Source: Prosapia bicincta
Lineage: Eukaryota > Arthropoda > Insecta > Hemiptera > Cercopidae
Direction: 5' to 3'
Assembly (NCBI GenBank): GCA_036971475.1
Contig: JBAIZL010000008.1
Location: 8,574,163 to 8,638,162 of the forward strand
DNA: 64,000 nucleotides
Part shown: in pieces, positions 48,742 to 64,000 of the stretch
Numbering within the stretch: position 1 is the first letter of the stretch
How the letters are laid out: every line of letters begins with the position of its first letter
The notes under the pieces: generated by a model
Database searches by the model: none
What the model saw: the letters and a program-made list of their open reading frames with translations, nothing else
What the model was told of the DNA's origin: nothing
Program-made: the position numbers and the translations under genes

Positions 48742-51525
48742 TTAACTTCTTTATACTCTTATTTCACAATATACATATGCCACAGCGTATGTATTATGAA
48801 AGGTCTTACCTAAGGATCAAAGTTGAGAAGAGGGATTTGGTACAGCAAGTGGCCGAGGATTAAGGGAGACTTTATTTACGCTTGACCTAAATGTAAGGAA
48901 CACGCTACTCCTTCAGACTATTTCAAACGGATGAAATAAGTTTAAAATTCGGTCGAGGGCACTATCGTTATACAACAGTGAGAGAATTTATAGGAGTACA
49001 GAATTTGTAGAAGTAAGTTTGATAGTTTGTGGAGGTCTATTCACAGGTTTGTCTTTATGTTATTTAATTTATTACAGTTAATTACCATAGTACGTGTTGG
49101 ATATAGCAATCTCCAATATTATACAGAGTTGGTTCTGCACAGTACAAATATATATTCTTTACGTAGAGAATAAAATACGGCGTTTATCTTGGAGATGATG
49201 TAGGTAAAACTCATTGTACATCCACATTCCTTGAAGGTGATAGTACTCATTTACAAAACAAAACTCAAGCATTTGCTCGTTATATTTTCGTAGCTTGTCT
49301 TTTTGGTTCACTGACTTTAGCAAAGTTTTGGTTGTTTAGGTTTAGGACCCTGGGTGTCCTATTCTGGTAAAGGAATTGCTTAAGCAGCTTGAGTACTTAT
49401 ACAATACCATTAGTCTCAATATAGAAATATTATTGGACAAAATTCCATGTTGAAATATTTTATTATTAGCATTTTTGTATATAATGCTGAATCAATGTAA
49501 AATAGCACTTTATAAAACCCTTTGTTAGATGGTTATAGTTTAGATCTAAATTAGATGTGGGATGTTTTAGAACCTACAATATTCGAACTATTTATCTCAT
49601 TTCTACCACTTCTGGAATTCAAGTTAAAATATTTTTAATAAGCTGTTTAAATAAGTAAAACCTTTAATTCAAAAAGTAAAACCTCTACTTAAACATGTAA
49701 AAGCGTACATAAAATATTTTATTCAAACTTTGTATATTTGAATTACAAAGCAATCATATTCAGAGGAAATTATTACAAACCTAACTACTGATGTATAACT
49801 ACATTTGTAGTTGTAGATAATTGCTTTGTAACTGAAATGTACATGAAATATGGGTTTAAATAAAAAGTTTTTAATGTGGTCAATAAATGTTATTTATTAA
49901 AATTTCATTCTTACCTATTTTGCTTTATTTACCATTAGTTTTTTAAAAATAATTCTTTTAAGCGACAAAAAATTTTGAATTTCATTACCTTAAATTATAG
50001 GTAATACGTTAATTATTACCTTAATTATAGGTAGTACATTTTAAAATTTGGACTTATAGACTACTTTGCCAACAATTTCTAAGGCTTAAAGTTAGATTGT
50101 CGTTCTGTTTAGACCAGTTGTAGTCCCCAAAAATGTTGAAGATACAGCAATATAGATTTTAGTAACAGAATTTGTATTGTTTTTGATTTATTATGATTAC
50201 TTTGATGACAATATTTAAGGAATAGAAGAAATAAGACAAGTAGTTTGTAACATAAGTGTAAGATTTAAAAAAATATGTTTTATTATAAACTAACATAGTT
50301 TATTTTAAAATTTCCGTGTTGTTTAAAAACATATTTATTGTAACTATTGCTTTTACAAACTTTATCTAAATTTTTATTGGTTCAAAAGTATTTATTTCTT
50401 CCAATAGTTTTATAAAAGTAACACGAATTTTTTAAATTATGAATGTATTATTGTGGTCAACTCTTTTGCATTTTAATTTATTACTGAATTGACTAATGTA
50501 CACAATTATATTGTATTTTAGACTGGAAAAGAGCAACAAATTAGTTGCAACAAGAATCGTAATTCTACTAAATAACCACTCTTGATTTCATTAAGACATA
50601 TTCACCTGACTGTGTAGTAGGAGTAGTCTGTATCGAATCCATAGACGAAAAATAACCTTATGGTCTTTATTTTCTACTACAGTATCTTTATTTTAAGAGA
50701 CGAGAAAATGAATTCTTGAGTTGATATTTTGGCATTAACACGTTAAGTTGCCATAATTTGCTTCAACATTATCAAAAAGTTAAAGGACCTCTCTCCTTTC
50801 ATCTTTTACCGTAACAATGTCACAACGGAGCCATGTTATTCAAATTTGTTTTAGAAACTGCGGTGTTTACTAGGCGCATCCCTTCCGGACATTTCCACTT
50901 CAACAAATCTAAAATTCGCAACAATAAGGCGACATCTGCACCCTTCAGCCGAGCATAAATTCAAGGCTGTACCCTTTGAAAATATAATGTATGTTTCTTT
51001 CCCTCAAACAAACTTTCTAGAAATAATATTGGGAAACATTTAAATTTAATATTTTCTTTATAATTTTACTACTTATCGTATTTATCTCAGCGAAAAATAA
51101 ATTTCACACTTTTCGTTTTTGTTCGCTGATGTATTCCATGTGTAATATGTTAGCACCACAATTTACAGTAGCGTTTTTGCAAACATATCTTCGTTACACA
51201 TTAAGAAAAAGGCAGTTAGCATTGTTGATAGTAGTGACAGTGATCTAGTTCGTACATTTTCTGTCGTGAATTACACGCGTTGGCCATTTTCATGGTGCGC
51301 AAACAATTACAGCTATCTCCTTTTGTTCCACTGCAGTCGTTGTTTATCGTCTTAAAGTTGTATGCGAGAAAAGTACATCTTTAATATCTGGTAACACATT
51401 GAAATACAAATATTGATGTACGCCTTTCTTTTGCCAAACAAAAGTATGTGATGTCATAAATGTATTAAAGATGACGTTATTCGTTCTACTGAGGAATATT
51501 CGGTTTTAATGTTTCCTTTCATATA
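48742..51525. other. Copy 2 non-coding stretch, includes the LINE empty site
   Basis: At about 49733-49745 CTTTGTATATTTGAATT is uninterrupted: the pre-insertion site of the LINE in copy 1. The decayed palindrome follows to ~49860. Nothing else recognised. Confidence 0.6.
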
Positions 51526-51618
51526 TAGTATACGATTACTATTTATTAGGAATTTACTGTGGTTGAATTTAATAATAAATACACAAAAACCTCTTGACCA
51601 CAAACTTTCTATATTTTA

Positions 51619-51661
51619 CCCTTATGTACATTTCAGTTACAAAGTAACCATCCTCAGAGGG
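51619..51661 (-). ncRNA. Hammerhead ribozyme motif, family A (left arm, minus)
   Basis: Minus strand reads CCCT, CTGAGGA, U, stem II GGTTAC/GTAACT with loop TTT, GAA, ATGTACAT, A, AGGG. It is identical in all functional positions to 35014-35056, on the opposite strand. Confidence 0.85.
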
Positions 51662-51690
51662 ATAACATACAAAGACTCTTTGTATGTTAT

Positions 51691-51733
51691 TCATCTGAGG
51701 ATGGTTACTTTGTAACTGAAATGTACATAAGGG
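51691..51733 (+). ncRNA. Hammerhead motif, family A, weakened stem I (right arm)
   Basis: Core CTGAGGA (51695-51701), stem II, GAA and ATGTACAT are intact, but the 5' strand of stem I is TCAT instead of CCCT, so only one Watson-Crick pair flanks the cleavage site before a mismatch. Likely reduced or lost activity. Confidence 0.65.
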
Positions 51734-51790
51734 TAAAATATAGAAAGTTTTTGGTCAAGAGGTTTTTGCGTATTTATTATAGTATACGAT

Positions 51791-53124
51791 AATAATCATA
51801 CGATAATTAGTTTCTTAATAATAAAACCCAACATCAGAACACGACTAGCAAAGGTCTAAGCGGCGTTAAAAGGAACAGAAAGATGTAAAACTAGTGGAGC
51901 ATTAAAAATAAATGGGAAAAACTGACGATAGCTTAGAAACATTCATAAACAAAGCAAAGAATAGGGAAAATAATAAAATCTTTGGAAATAAATAATTGCT
52001 GGCGAATTTGGTTTAAGGAATAGTTAAATTGTAACCTCGATTGTTGAGAAATAAAATGTGATCATATATGGTAATAAATGATTACAATGGGTTCTGAGTT
52101 TATTTGTATGTTCAATTCGCCGAAATATTTTTCATAATCATTAAATTTAAAGTATTATATACTCACACTTCTTTAAATAGAATTATTTATAAATAATTTC
52201 TGAAAAATAGAAATTAAATTAGTTTTAGAAATCAACCCTTCCCAAATGGAAGTATTTTCCAAGTAATTTGTTAGGCTACTTAGCGATCTCAAATTTACAA
52301 AAAGTTTAATCTATTTCAAATTTATTTATATATTATGCACATCAAATATACATAGGTTATAGGATAATCATGAATATCTGGAAGGTTATTGTTAAAAGAT
52401 AAAAATTATATTGTTTTATTTAATGCGATTAATTTCCCAACGTCTCACTGCAGTGAAAAATCCAAACCGTAATGAACCAGTATGGCAGACATGTCAACCA
52501 ATAAAAGTCTGGAGTACAAATGAATTTGGATTTGTCCTAATCAATCATGATTCCGGGTGTTGAAAGAGCAAAATACAGAGAACTGAGAATAATGTGATAG
52601 GAAAAACTCTGAAAATGTATGAGAGAAGAAGGTCAGGGATATCCGAGACTGAAGAAGTAAGAGCCTCGAGGGTTCCGAGGCAGCTGCTGAACACATCCGA
52701 CGATCTGAGTTAAATCTAAGCCTATGTCTCGTACATAACTTTATGATTGTAAAATTTACTTTAAACGTTATTGCATGTGTAGCATTCTTTGATAAATACC
52801 AAATATCTACTTATAATCGCAAGTTTAGGTCGGGCAATAGGACCTACATTGTTGGGCAAGAAACAAGCTGAAGTTCCTGGAATTGGTTGTGTTCGGTGTA
52901 AATGTTTCAAGAAGTTTCAAGTTTCTAAATGTAAAATCTCTTCTGAAGGTACTTCTCTCTGTTTTTAGTTGTAAACTAGAATATACACAAGATACCAAAG
53001 CTTGATGCCTGTTAAGGTGGCTTTTGTGTAGAAAACATTCTAAATTATCCCGTAAACATTATAGAAAAAGATAACGTTTATCGTGAATGATTTCCGAATA
53101 AAGTCTGCATAAGGCCGAGAGGCT
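51791..53124. other. Copy 2 non-coding stretch
   Basis: Equivalent of 35114-36438. No gene. Confidence 0.5.
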
Positions 53125-53670
53125 GTAACCTGAAAGGTTAAAGTCTATGTTGATGGAAGTTTAAAGTGTCCTTGGACGGAAGTTTCAAGTTCACATAACC
53201 GGGAGGGAGGGGTGTTACGCTTTTCTCGCCAGAAGGTTTAGGTTTATCTAAAAGGGAGAGCCTATTCTAGGTACCTTCACAGAAGGTTGAACGTAACTAG
53301 TTACACAATAAAGTCCAAGAAGTAGAGAAAGATAGAGGCACACCTGGTAGATAGAAAGTTGATGTAAATATGTTAGAATGAAAGCTACTAGACGAGAATG
53401 TTGAAGGTAACATGGCCGGAAGGTTACAACTTACCTGGCCATAAAGTTGAAGTATACCTAACCGTATATTTAAAATCTTCGTAACTAGAAAGTTGACGCC
53501 TAAAAAGTCGTTAAATTGAAGCCAAATAGTCCGGTATGCTAAAAACATTAAAAATAAATGGTCCATTATGTTGAGCCTGCGGATGTTAAAAACCCACCTG
53601 CCCTGTTAAGCCTATATAGCCATAAACGTTCCCGAGAAGCCTGCATCATTCGAGACCTCTTGGAAAGAAA
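53125..53670. repeat. Degenerate ~23-bp satellite-like block (copy 2)
   Basis: Equivalent of 36439-37015, with one internal deletion of about 28 bp near 53352 and smaller indels. The indels are not multiples of 3 throughout, which argues against the coding frame seen in copy 1. Confidence 0.55.
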
Positions 53671-56467
53671 TCTGAAGCTCAGTTATTCATAGAATTAAAG
53701 TAGCCTGTGTGGTAGGTCTTGTCAGGTGGGTAACTCAAGGCTGACGATAAGATTGTCGAGCTCCACAGCTGTTACCCTATATAGACACAATTATCTGTTA
53801 CTCAAACAGGGTTTGAAATAATCATAGCACAGGCTGCATTTCACATAAGCAGTCCATTTTACTTTGGAGCTTGGGTTGCATCAAATTCGAGAATCCTTTC
53901 TGTAAATGTAGATTTAGTTACTTATTAGGCTAAAGTTGAAAGTCCTTATGTCGCAATACTTTGAAATACACAGTAAGAAGTAAGAAAGAAAAATTTTAAA
54001 ATATTTTAGTATATTTAAACTTATTATAATATAATTTTAACATTCCACGCTAAACAAATGGTTCCAGTATTGCTGAAAATGTAACATCATATGAATAAAT
54101 ATTAACTGACGTAATACTCGCTCTCCATACAGGCATAAAACAAAGTGAATATAACAAAGTGTTTGGACTGCGCAACAGAGATAATAGCACTTATAGATCG
54201 GGTAGGAGTGGATGTGTGGGGTAGTGGCAAAACAGCGCCTCCAGACTATTCCCGAGGGATATTGTATTTCCACTTTATACACTACATTTAGTTTGGCTTC
54301 CATCCCACTTAAAGAGAACACTTTTCTTGCTTTCAACTTTTAGCAAGGAATAATAAATGTATTTGGCTCTTGATGAATTTCACTTTTTTCTTCTCATTTT
54401 GTAATTGTTTAAATCAAGAATTGATTAGACTGAAAATTAATAAATTGGAGTTAAAATTACTTCACAAAATAAAAGAGTCAATGGATATTTTTTAAATGGA
54501 GAACTTTCTTTATATACCACTTTTTGTGTTTTCAATATTTCTCCAATTTTTAAGCATAAAACCTAACAACACTATTACAACACAAGATATAACATGATGG
54601 AAGGTTTACTTTAAAAAATTGTGTAAAAACAGAACAGCCTAGAACTTGAGATATTTCACTTATCTACAGTGAACTTTAGCGAATGTCTCAAAATGGCTGA
54701 AGATACGTGGGGAGGGCGAGCATAAGGGGGACCATTTCAGTTCGAAAAACATTTTGGTATGGAGTTTGCAGACTTTTAAAAGTAAAGTTATTAAACTATT
54801 GTCAGTCCACATTAGAAAGGAATGTGACTAATGCAACCAGGCAAACATTTTGCGTGGAACAGGCTTTAGTAATCAATTTAATACTTTCTAAACAATTACA
54901 GTCGATAGCAGACAATATTTTTGTTGCGAAGAATAGACAACTCAAAATGCTTTTAGTAGACAAATGTGTTTAGAACAGATAATATACATTTAGGGTAAAA
55001 TGAGCCTTCCGAGAACTGTTCAGGTTTACTCAATAAAACCTATTTAAACCTACTTCTGAATTGACTCCACCCTCTAACGCAGAGAATGGTAGTAAGCTCG
55101 TTACGAAAGTGCCAATAAGATTCGGATTTTTACAATGACGTCACAACAATGCTGTCTTATTTTTGAAAGAGGTATGTTATGCGTTTTAGAAGAAATTTAC
55201 CTGGACATTAGCACCATCTGACAATATCGCTTCTTTTCTTCGGTTTCATAGTTCCCAATCCCGATTAGGAAGTAAGTTTAAAATAACCATTTAAGAAATA
55301 TATTTTCCCATACACAGATAGACACTGTCGAACGGTAATAGTTCTCCATTTGCTCTTCTTCTTAGTCGTTAAATATAAGACTTTCCCCAATGGATGTAGT
55401 AGAGGGGTCCTACTATTGTCTGGAATAAATTCTAGGAATAAATAACTGTTTATATAAATAAAAATATTATAAATATAATATTGATTATAATATAAATTAT
55501 ACGTTATTCCACGTTTATATAAAGAAATACAAGTTTTTATTACAAAAACATTATACATTTTGTTTTTATTTCAAAAACGTAATAAAAGGTTTACCGAAAA
55601 AAGATTTTATTCAAAATACATCTCCCGGATACATTGTATTAATTAATCTAAATCAGAAGCAGGTTGCAGCGCTCATTATTATTACGGGTTTATGTGAAAT
55701 AAATAAAAGCTAACGTCGTGTTCAATGAAACATTTATTTTAGAAACAAGCGGAAGTTAATTGAGCAGAGTTTATGTTCAATGAGTGGAAGTTGAAACACA
55801 AATGTGATTTAAAAAGAAGATCTCGGTAGAAGCACTTTGGTCAAAACGTATGAGTTTCGCCTTTACACAAGAAAACCATTAAGTAAGAAAACAAACAGAG
55901 CATTTACGAAAATTGAAAATTAAGTAAAGTACAAATACATTAGAGAGTTGACTTTTGTGAAATATATTTTGTCGAAACTATCTCGGTTATTTAAATGTCG
56001 AGTAGAATAAGTAAATCTAGTTAGTGATACACATAAATAAATGTTTATTAACCTACAATAATGACTTGAGGAATAATAAGTAAAACATCAATTAATTAAG
56101 CAATAGTTTATTTTAAAATAATGCTAGCATATAAATATCAGAATCTGCTATATTAATTTTGTATTTTCTAAAAAAATTTTAAAAGTAAGTAGTTATGTTT
56201 TATTTAATTTTGGAAATAGAAAATGACAACGCTATTGATACTGGAAACCTAAAAACGGAAAGAACGATTACAACGAAAATGAATACTGACACTTGTGAAT
56301 ACTGTTCAATAGAATGCAATCGGGAATAATCGATTTGCATTCGGATGCACTAAATATAATTATCACTCAATGCAATAAAAATTTCGGAGTACCGTTTCCA
56401 TTCTTATGTCAATAAAACGTCAATGAAATTTAGTGTTTTCAATAAAGTAATTTTAACTAGTTGTGTA

Positions 56468-56502
<35 letters not shown>

Positions 56503-56889
56503 GAGCTCGTTTTTGTGAGTAAGTCAGTAGAGTCAATATAGTAACGAGCCAGGTCCCATTTGTGATTTATGGTACGTGGCTTGAGAAAAACAAGTCATTT
56601 CACGCTTGAACGGACATCACAGCCAAATTATTCTCTTAAAAAGCCTGAAATGTTTTGAAGTAAAGTGGATAGAAATTGTTAAAATATGCAATTCGATGTA
56701 TAAAGGATTTGTGAAACGTGAAGTGAAGAACGTTTTGCATTGTAGTGAAGAGACTAAAAGCTTTAGTATAAATCATTGACAAAGCACGTTATGTGTAAAA
56801 GGACTATTATTGAATTAGTAATTATTAATAAACTTAACTAAATCAGAGTTTGGACGATTTTTTAAATTGTCACCGCCGTATGAAGGCTG
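53671..56889. other. Copy 2 non-coding stretch
   Basis: Equivalent of 37016-40200, with substitutions and a ~20-bp insertion near 55080. (GT)n at 56470-56500 is longer than in copy 1. Confidence 0.5.
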
Positions 56890-57283
56890 AATCATGAAAT
56901 TATGCCCCAAAATAGAATTCATAATGTGCCAGCCTTCAAAAGATATTTTGACAAATAGAGGTTTTCCTCTGGCCGTGGCTGGTGCGAAATACTTACAATA
57001 GGTGTTATACATAAAATAAAAATAAAAAGATTTACCTCATGTGTCGTTGTCTTAAGATATGTGGGTTAATTCCTTGTTCGCTTGGTTCTTTGGAAATTCC
57101 TCAGATCGATCCAAGTTCTTCCCGCAATCACCAGCCAAACCTTACTACACTTATCCTCCAACTTCTCTTGATGAAAAATCAAGTATGTAGTGAACAGCTG
57201 ATTATAAATGGAGACTGGAATGTGCTGCCCTCGATCGGCTCATTTGCAACTACTTGCCTTAACCGCAGGCTGTTTATAGGCGT
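56890..57283 (+). repeat. ~400-bp direct repeat, unit 1 (copy 2)
   Basis: Same as 40201-40594; I see no differences between the two. Confidence 0.8.
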
Positions 57284-57754
57284 TAAAAAACGTTATAAAC
57301 CACCCCCACAAAACGGAAACCGGGGGTTGGTAAAATGTTAAACACCTTGCGAGTGTCTGTAGTATAAGATGTACAATCTTTCAGACTCTCAATGTGTCGC
57401 GCCGGTTCCACTCGCATGAGGTGAACGTTGCCGGAGCTTAGCCGCGAGAGTACCTACTGATTACCTCGTCTATTGCATCCTATGCGTGACGACCCTAAGC
57501 CTCAACAAATACACAGTGATATAAGTGTATATATATATTATTCCAAACAAACCCATAAATATAACAATAAGCAATATACGATACATGAATAGCACTAAGC
57601 TTGGATTCATATAATTCATGGCTATACACATCACGTCGGGTTTGGCTCGCTATGCCTTCGATCCGAGTTGATTGAGAGTCTGGTACCTCCCTTTTAAAGC
57701 AATACCTTAATACCTAAGACATATTATAATTATGTGTGATTACTATCGATACAA

Positions 57755-57807
<53 letters not shown>

Positions 57808-58456
57808 AATCCTTAGATGAATTATTTTTTCTTATACGCATTCGTATATTCTTGTTTATGAAAGTTATTTTATTTCACCATATATATATATACAAATAAC
57901 TAGAACAGGGTATAAACTTATATGGGTACATGCAATAACGAACAAACAAAAATAATAATAGGGTAGGCTCATCTAATAGTTCTAGTCAGCTGAGCAATGG
58001 CGCGTCCACCAAAATTTCGGGAATAAATATAAATCCTTTTTATCTCTGGAGTGAAGTTTTATTTGTTCAATAAGAATTTTTTGTAGTATATTGTTTGTTT
58101 TACCACTTAGATCCCGGACTAACACTACAGTACCTAGCTCTATGTCCTACACGTCCAGGTATAGCACATCCGGCGGGTTAGGTGAGAATCCAGAAAATAA
58201 CTAGTTGGGGTTGTCGGTCCGAAAGAGTTTGTTTATAATGGGTATGGTCATTATATTCAGTGTTGCTCACGAGCGTACACTTTTTATCTGTCTGCGAAAT
58301 TAGTAGGGGGTACGGCAAAATTTTAACAATTCATTACTGCGGGGACAGATCCTCTATTATTATCTCATTGATCTCATTCTCGGTTGGATTGACCAGTAAT
58401 AACTCAGGTTATAGGTATAGTATAGAAATTATAATTCCTTATTCGTTACATTTTTT
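57284..58456. other. Copy 2 spacer with GC-richer patch and (TA)n
   Basis: Equivalent of 40595-41769; TA array at 57757-57804. One visible substitution (GGGGGTACGG at ~58306 against GGGCGTACGG). Confidence 0.5.
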
Positions 58457-58867
58457 ATGAAACGATTATATGCCCCAAAACATAATTTAGAATGTTCACC
58501 CCTCATAAGAAATTTTGACAAATAGCCTTCCTCGGGACGTGGCCAGTGCGAATAGTTACAATAAGTGTTATGTGTATAAATTTAAGATATTGAAAAACAT
58601 TACCTTTTATGTTGTTGTCTTAATTTTGGTTCTCTGGATTCCTTGGAAATTCCTCAGGTCGATCTAAGTCACCAGCTAAACATTACGACCCTCACCCTTC
58701 AACTTCTCTTGTGAAAATCTCTACCTAATTTACTACTTAAATTAAAAAGGGACCGGAAAATCCAAGTATTTTGTGAACAGCTGATTGTAAGCGGGGACCG
58801 GAATGTGCTGCCTTTAATCGAACCATTAGCAACTACTTGCGTTAATTACCGGCTGTTTGGTGTTATT
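58457..58867 (+). repeat. ~400-bp direct repeat, unit 2 (copy 2)
   Basis: Same as 41770-42180. Confidence 0.8.
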
Positions 58868-58996
58868 GCAAATAAAAGTTACAAAATATCTAGTGTAAAA
58901 ATAGTAGTCATGAAAATGTGAGAATTACTAAATAATTATTGATTCATACGTAACAGTATTATTTGTAGCTTATGAAATAATAATATATGTCAATAA

Positions 58997-59031
<35 letters not shown>

Positions 59032-59133
59032 CTTCTAAAATATTTAATTATTTTGTAGGTATTTTACCACCCAGCATATTTAAGCCACCCGCAAAAATCT
59101 ACATTAGCATTCATGGTCATCACTGATTTCCTT

Positions 59134-59320
59134 CGATATCCTCTGGAGACCAACTAACCTTCAGCACAACAAGGTATTTAGTAGTACAACATATAATGCT
59201 ATTCTTAGAAATATAACCAATTTCCGGCGATATCCTCTAGAGACCAACTAACCTTCAGCACAACAAGGTATTTAGTAACACAACATATAATGCTATTCTT
59301 AGAAATATAACCAATTTAGA
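59134..59320 (+). repeat. 94-bp tandem duplication (copy 2)
   Basis: Units at 59134 and 59228, with the same inter-unit differences as in copy 1. Confidence 0.9.
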
Positions 59321-61964
<2,644 letters not shown>

Positions 61965-63398
61965 TGTATTGAGACCATAAAACGTATACACAATTTTTTG
62001 TAACACCGTATACACTATTATTATGTTTGAACTTGACAATATAGATTTTTTATAGATTTGAATGTTTTACATATTTTTAAAATCTTGTGGCATTTGAATG
62101 AACTAGTTTTGCCTACTTGGCTTACATTCATTGTTTCTACGGACACACAAATCTCTCGCATTGTATGGCTGGGCATTGTTCTACTCTGTTTGCTAATTAA
62201 AGGGCTTCTGTTTTGAGAATTTATTATGTAAGAAAATTTAATCACTTTAAATTCGGGATGATAGACTAATTTTTAAGCACGGGGTAGGTTATGCAATTTG
62301 AATACAGATGATCATTTGAGAACAAATGTTACCCATTCTGTCAATCTATAAATGAATAAAAACATACATAATGCAGTATTTACTGTTCCTTTACAAATAG
62401 AACTTGCCAAAAGATTGCTGCTTGCTTTTTACAAATGCTATATAAGACAAGAAAATTTAGTTCTACTTGACTGAACAATTTTCACTACACCTGCTTCCAA
62501 TTACATAGTCTCGATCGCTTTCAATGTCGAGTACATATTGTTGTATGAAACTAAGGGTCTAATTCATGTTTGAATAAAACCGCTGATCATACAGTAAGGA
62601 CACGTTATATCTGCTTGTTTCTCTCTTTATTTGTTCTAAAAACACTTGATTTTGTTTAGAGAATTATCTTTTTTAATTTTAAAAGTTAATAACGCCTCTC
62701 TTTAGTTTGTATTTAATATCATCAAGTGTTATATTTTGTCTGTTTTTTTCTTTTTCTGCCGTCGTGACTTTGTTCTCTTTGACTATTTTATTTCCTCCCT
62801 CATGGTCCATTACGCAATTTATACGCCATGGAGTTTGTTTTGTATAAATAATGAGTCGACGAAACAGAATTATGCATGCAATGTATATTTAACACCTCCG
62901 CTTCACGCAAGTGATGTCGAGATGTTGGTTTCTACTTTCCATCAGATATTCATCACAACGATTGTGGAAAACATTCGTGACTGGAGAGAGAAAAGCTGAT
63001 CGACATATGCAATATTTCTCAGTTTTACAGAAGGGAATTATTATAATCTCATTACATACTTATTGAGCTTCTTGGGTAAACGTGCAAAATAGTTACAATA
63101 ACGACAGGTGAACAGTTCTAAGATTTTTCTAATCGTATTTGGAAGTACTTATTGGAGATGAAGAACGTATTCATTAGAAAATTATACTCTTCTTTATTAA
63201 AGAGTAAAACAATAAATATTTCCGAAGTTGATACTTAAGTTGGTAGAACTGCTTCTTTAAAAACCGATTTAACCTCCATTTGGATCATATGTACTAATCA
63301 TGTTCTGTGAAGAGATGACGTTCATTAGAGGTGTGGAGTAAGATAAGGTTACGGTAAAATTACCCTGTCGTGTCAAACAATTCTACTGAAGTTGTAAG
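61965..63398. other. Copy 2, 3' part: non-coding
   Basis: Indistinguishable by eye from 45263-46695. Confidence 0.5.
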
Positions 63399-64000
63399 TG
63401 TGTCACAATTTAACAATTAAAAGATATAGGTTATAGACAATTCAACCAAAAGCTCATGTTTGTTTCAAGTAATTTGGATATAAAGCAGCTAGATATATCA
63501 TATTAACCATCCAAAGTTTGTATAGAAAAAATAATAAAAAAGAGCTGATTTGTATTAGCCTTCGAGAGGTGAGATGTAGTATAGCTGAGATTTAGTTATT
63601 CAAGGAAAGTGCAGGAGTGTTTTTGAACATTCATGCAGTGATCTAGAGACGGTGAAAGCAAATTAGCCACTGGAAAGTAATAATATTGAACAGAAAAGCT
63701 CGGCGTCTGTACGACTGGAAGGTTACCTGAGGTTAGATGACAACACATAGTACAGTCAAAGGAACTACCGAGATATCATTTATAACATTTATTTAAGACA
63801 TATTTTAATATTAATATGTTTGGATGCACAACTTGAGGCATTTTGTAAATATTTACTTATTTTTTTACATTTGAAAGGAAACCTACTGGTGTTTTTCTAG
63901 CACACGGGTTTCGCGTCTAGATCAGTGTATAAAACAATAAGTAAATCAAGTTGTGGATTCTCGTTCATTTTGTTTCAGCTAATTTGTGTGTAAAGAAACC
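63399..64000. other. Unique flank beyond the duplication
   Basis: Not present after copy 1. No gene recognised. GTACGACTGGAAGGTTACCT near 63705 faintly resembles the ~23-bp satellite unit. Confidence 0.5.

Larger units (their letters stand above)
51526..51790. mobile_element. TSD-flanked hammerhead palindrome, copy 2 (both arms)
   Basis: Same 11-bp direct repeat, TAGTATACGAT (51526-51536 and 51780-51790). Here the element is a near-perfect palindrome of about 96-bp arms (51578-51673 and 51680-51775) with a short centre, and both arms hold a hammerhead sequence. The ends share AAAACCTCTTGACCACAAA with family A. Copy 1 has lost or rearranged the inner left arm. Confidence 0.85.

Overview
This 64 kb window looks like AT-rich, gene-poor metazoan nuclear DNA. 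It has dense (TA)n, (GT)n, (GA)n and (CT)n microsatellites, several minisatellites, decayed retroelements, and no host gene that I can recognise. A Jockey-type LINE reverse transcriptase and Penelope-like elements (PLEs) point to an arthropod, perhaps a chelicerate. That placement is an inference and is weak. Nearly all open frames are either translations of simple repeats or chance frames.

Layout. (1) 1-8.2 kb: non-coding DNA with a 36-bp minisatellite (2361-2476), TA arrays and a 27-bp minisatellite (6673-7252). (2) 8.2-12.3 kb: a nest of PLE remnants. It holds a ~315-bp-arm inverted repeat (8254-8907), a 69-bp-arm palindrome (9254-9422), a frameshifted GIY-YIG endonuclease relic (9583-10294, minus), a TSD-flanked ~330-bp element (11206-11557) and an inverted repeat around a TA array (11949-12108). 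Five sequences here fold as hammerhead ribozymes. (3) 12.3-28.8 kb: mostly featureless DNA with purine/pyrimidine tracts, a 116-bp palindrome, a hammerhead relic (23874-23929), a 42-bp minisatellite and a 79-bp tandem duplication. Parts of 1.3-4.3 kb recur, diverged, at 13.3-14.35 kb. (4) 28,777-46,695 and 46,696-63,398: two head-to-tail copies of one ~16.7 kb unit. Copy 1 carries a 5'-truncated Jockey-like LINE (31752-33002) with poly(A) and an 8-bp target-site duplication; copy 2 has the empty site. The first ~10.7 kb of the copies differ by many substitutions and indels. The last ~6.8 kb are almost identical. (5) 63,399-64,000: unique flank.

The most interesting signal is a set of hammerhead motifs in two sequence families. 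Family A has stem III ATGTACAT and family B has stem III AAGCTT. Both have the CTGANGA...GAA core, compensatory stem II changes, and one extra U between A9 and stem II. Where a PLE protein tail can be read, the ribozyme lies in register with its last codons ([P/S]-[E/D]-D...), so the catalytic RNA and the end of the endonuclease frame may overlap. The second main point is the 17-kb tandem copy pair, which is either a recent segmental duplication with a homogenised half or two haplotypes joined in assembly.
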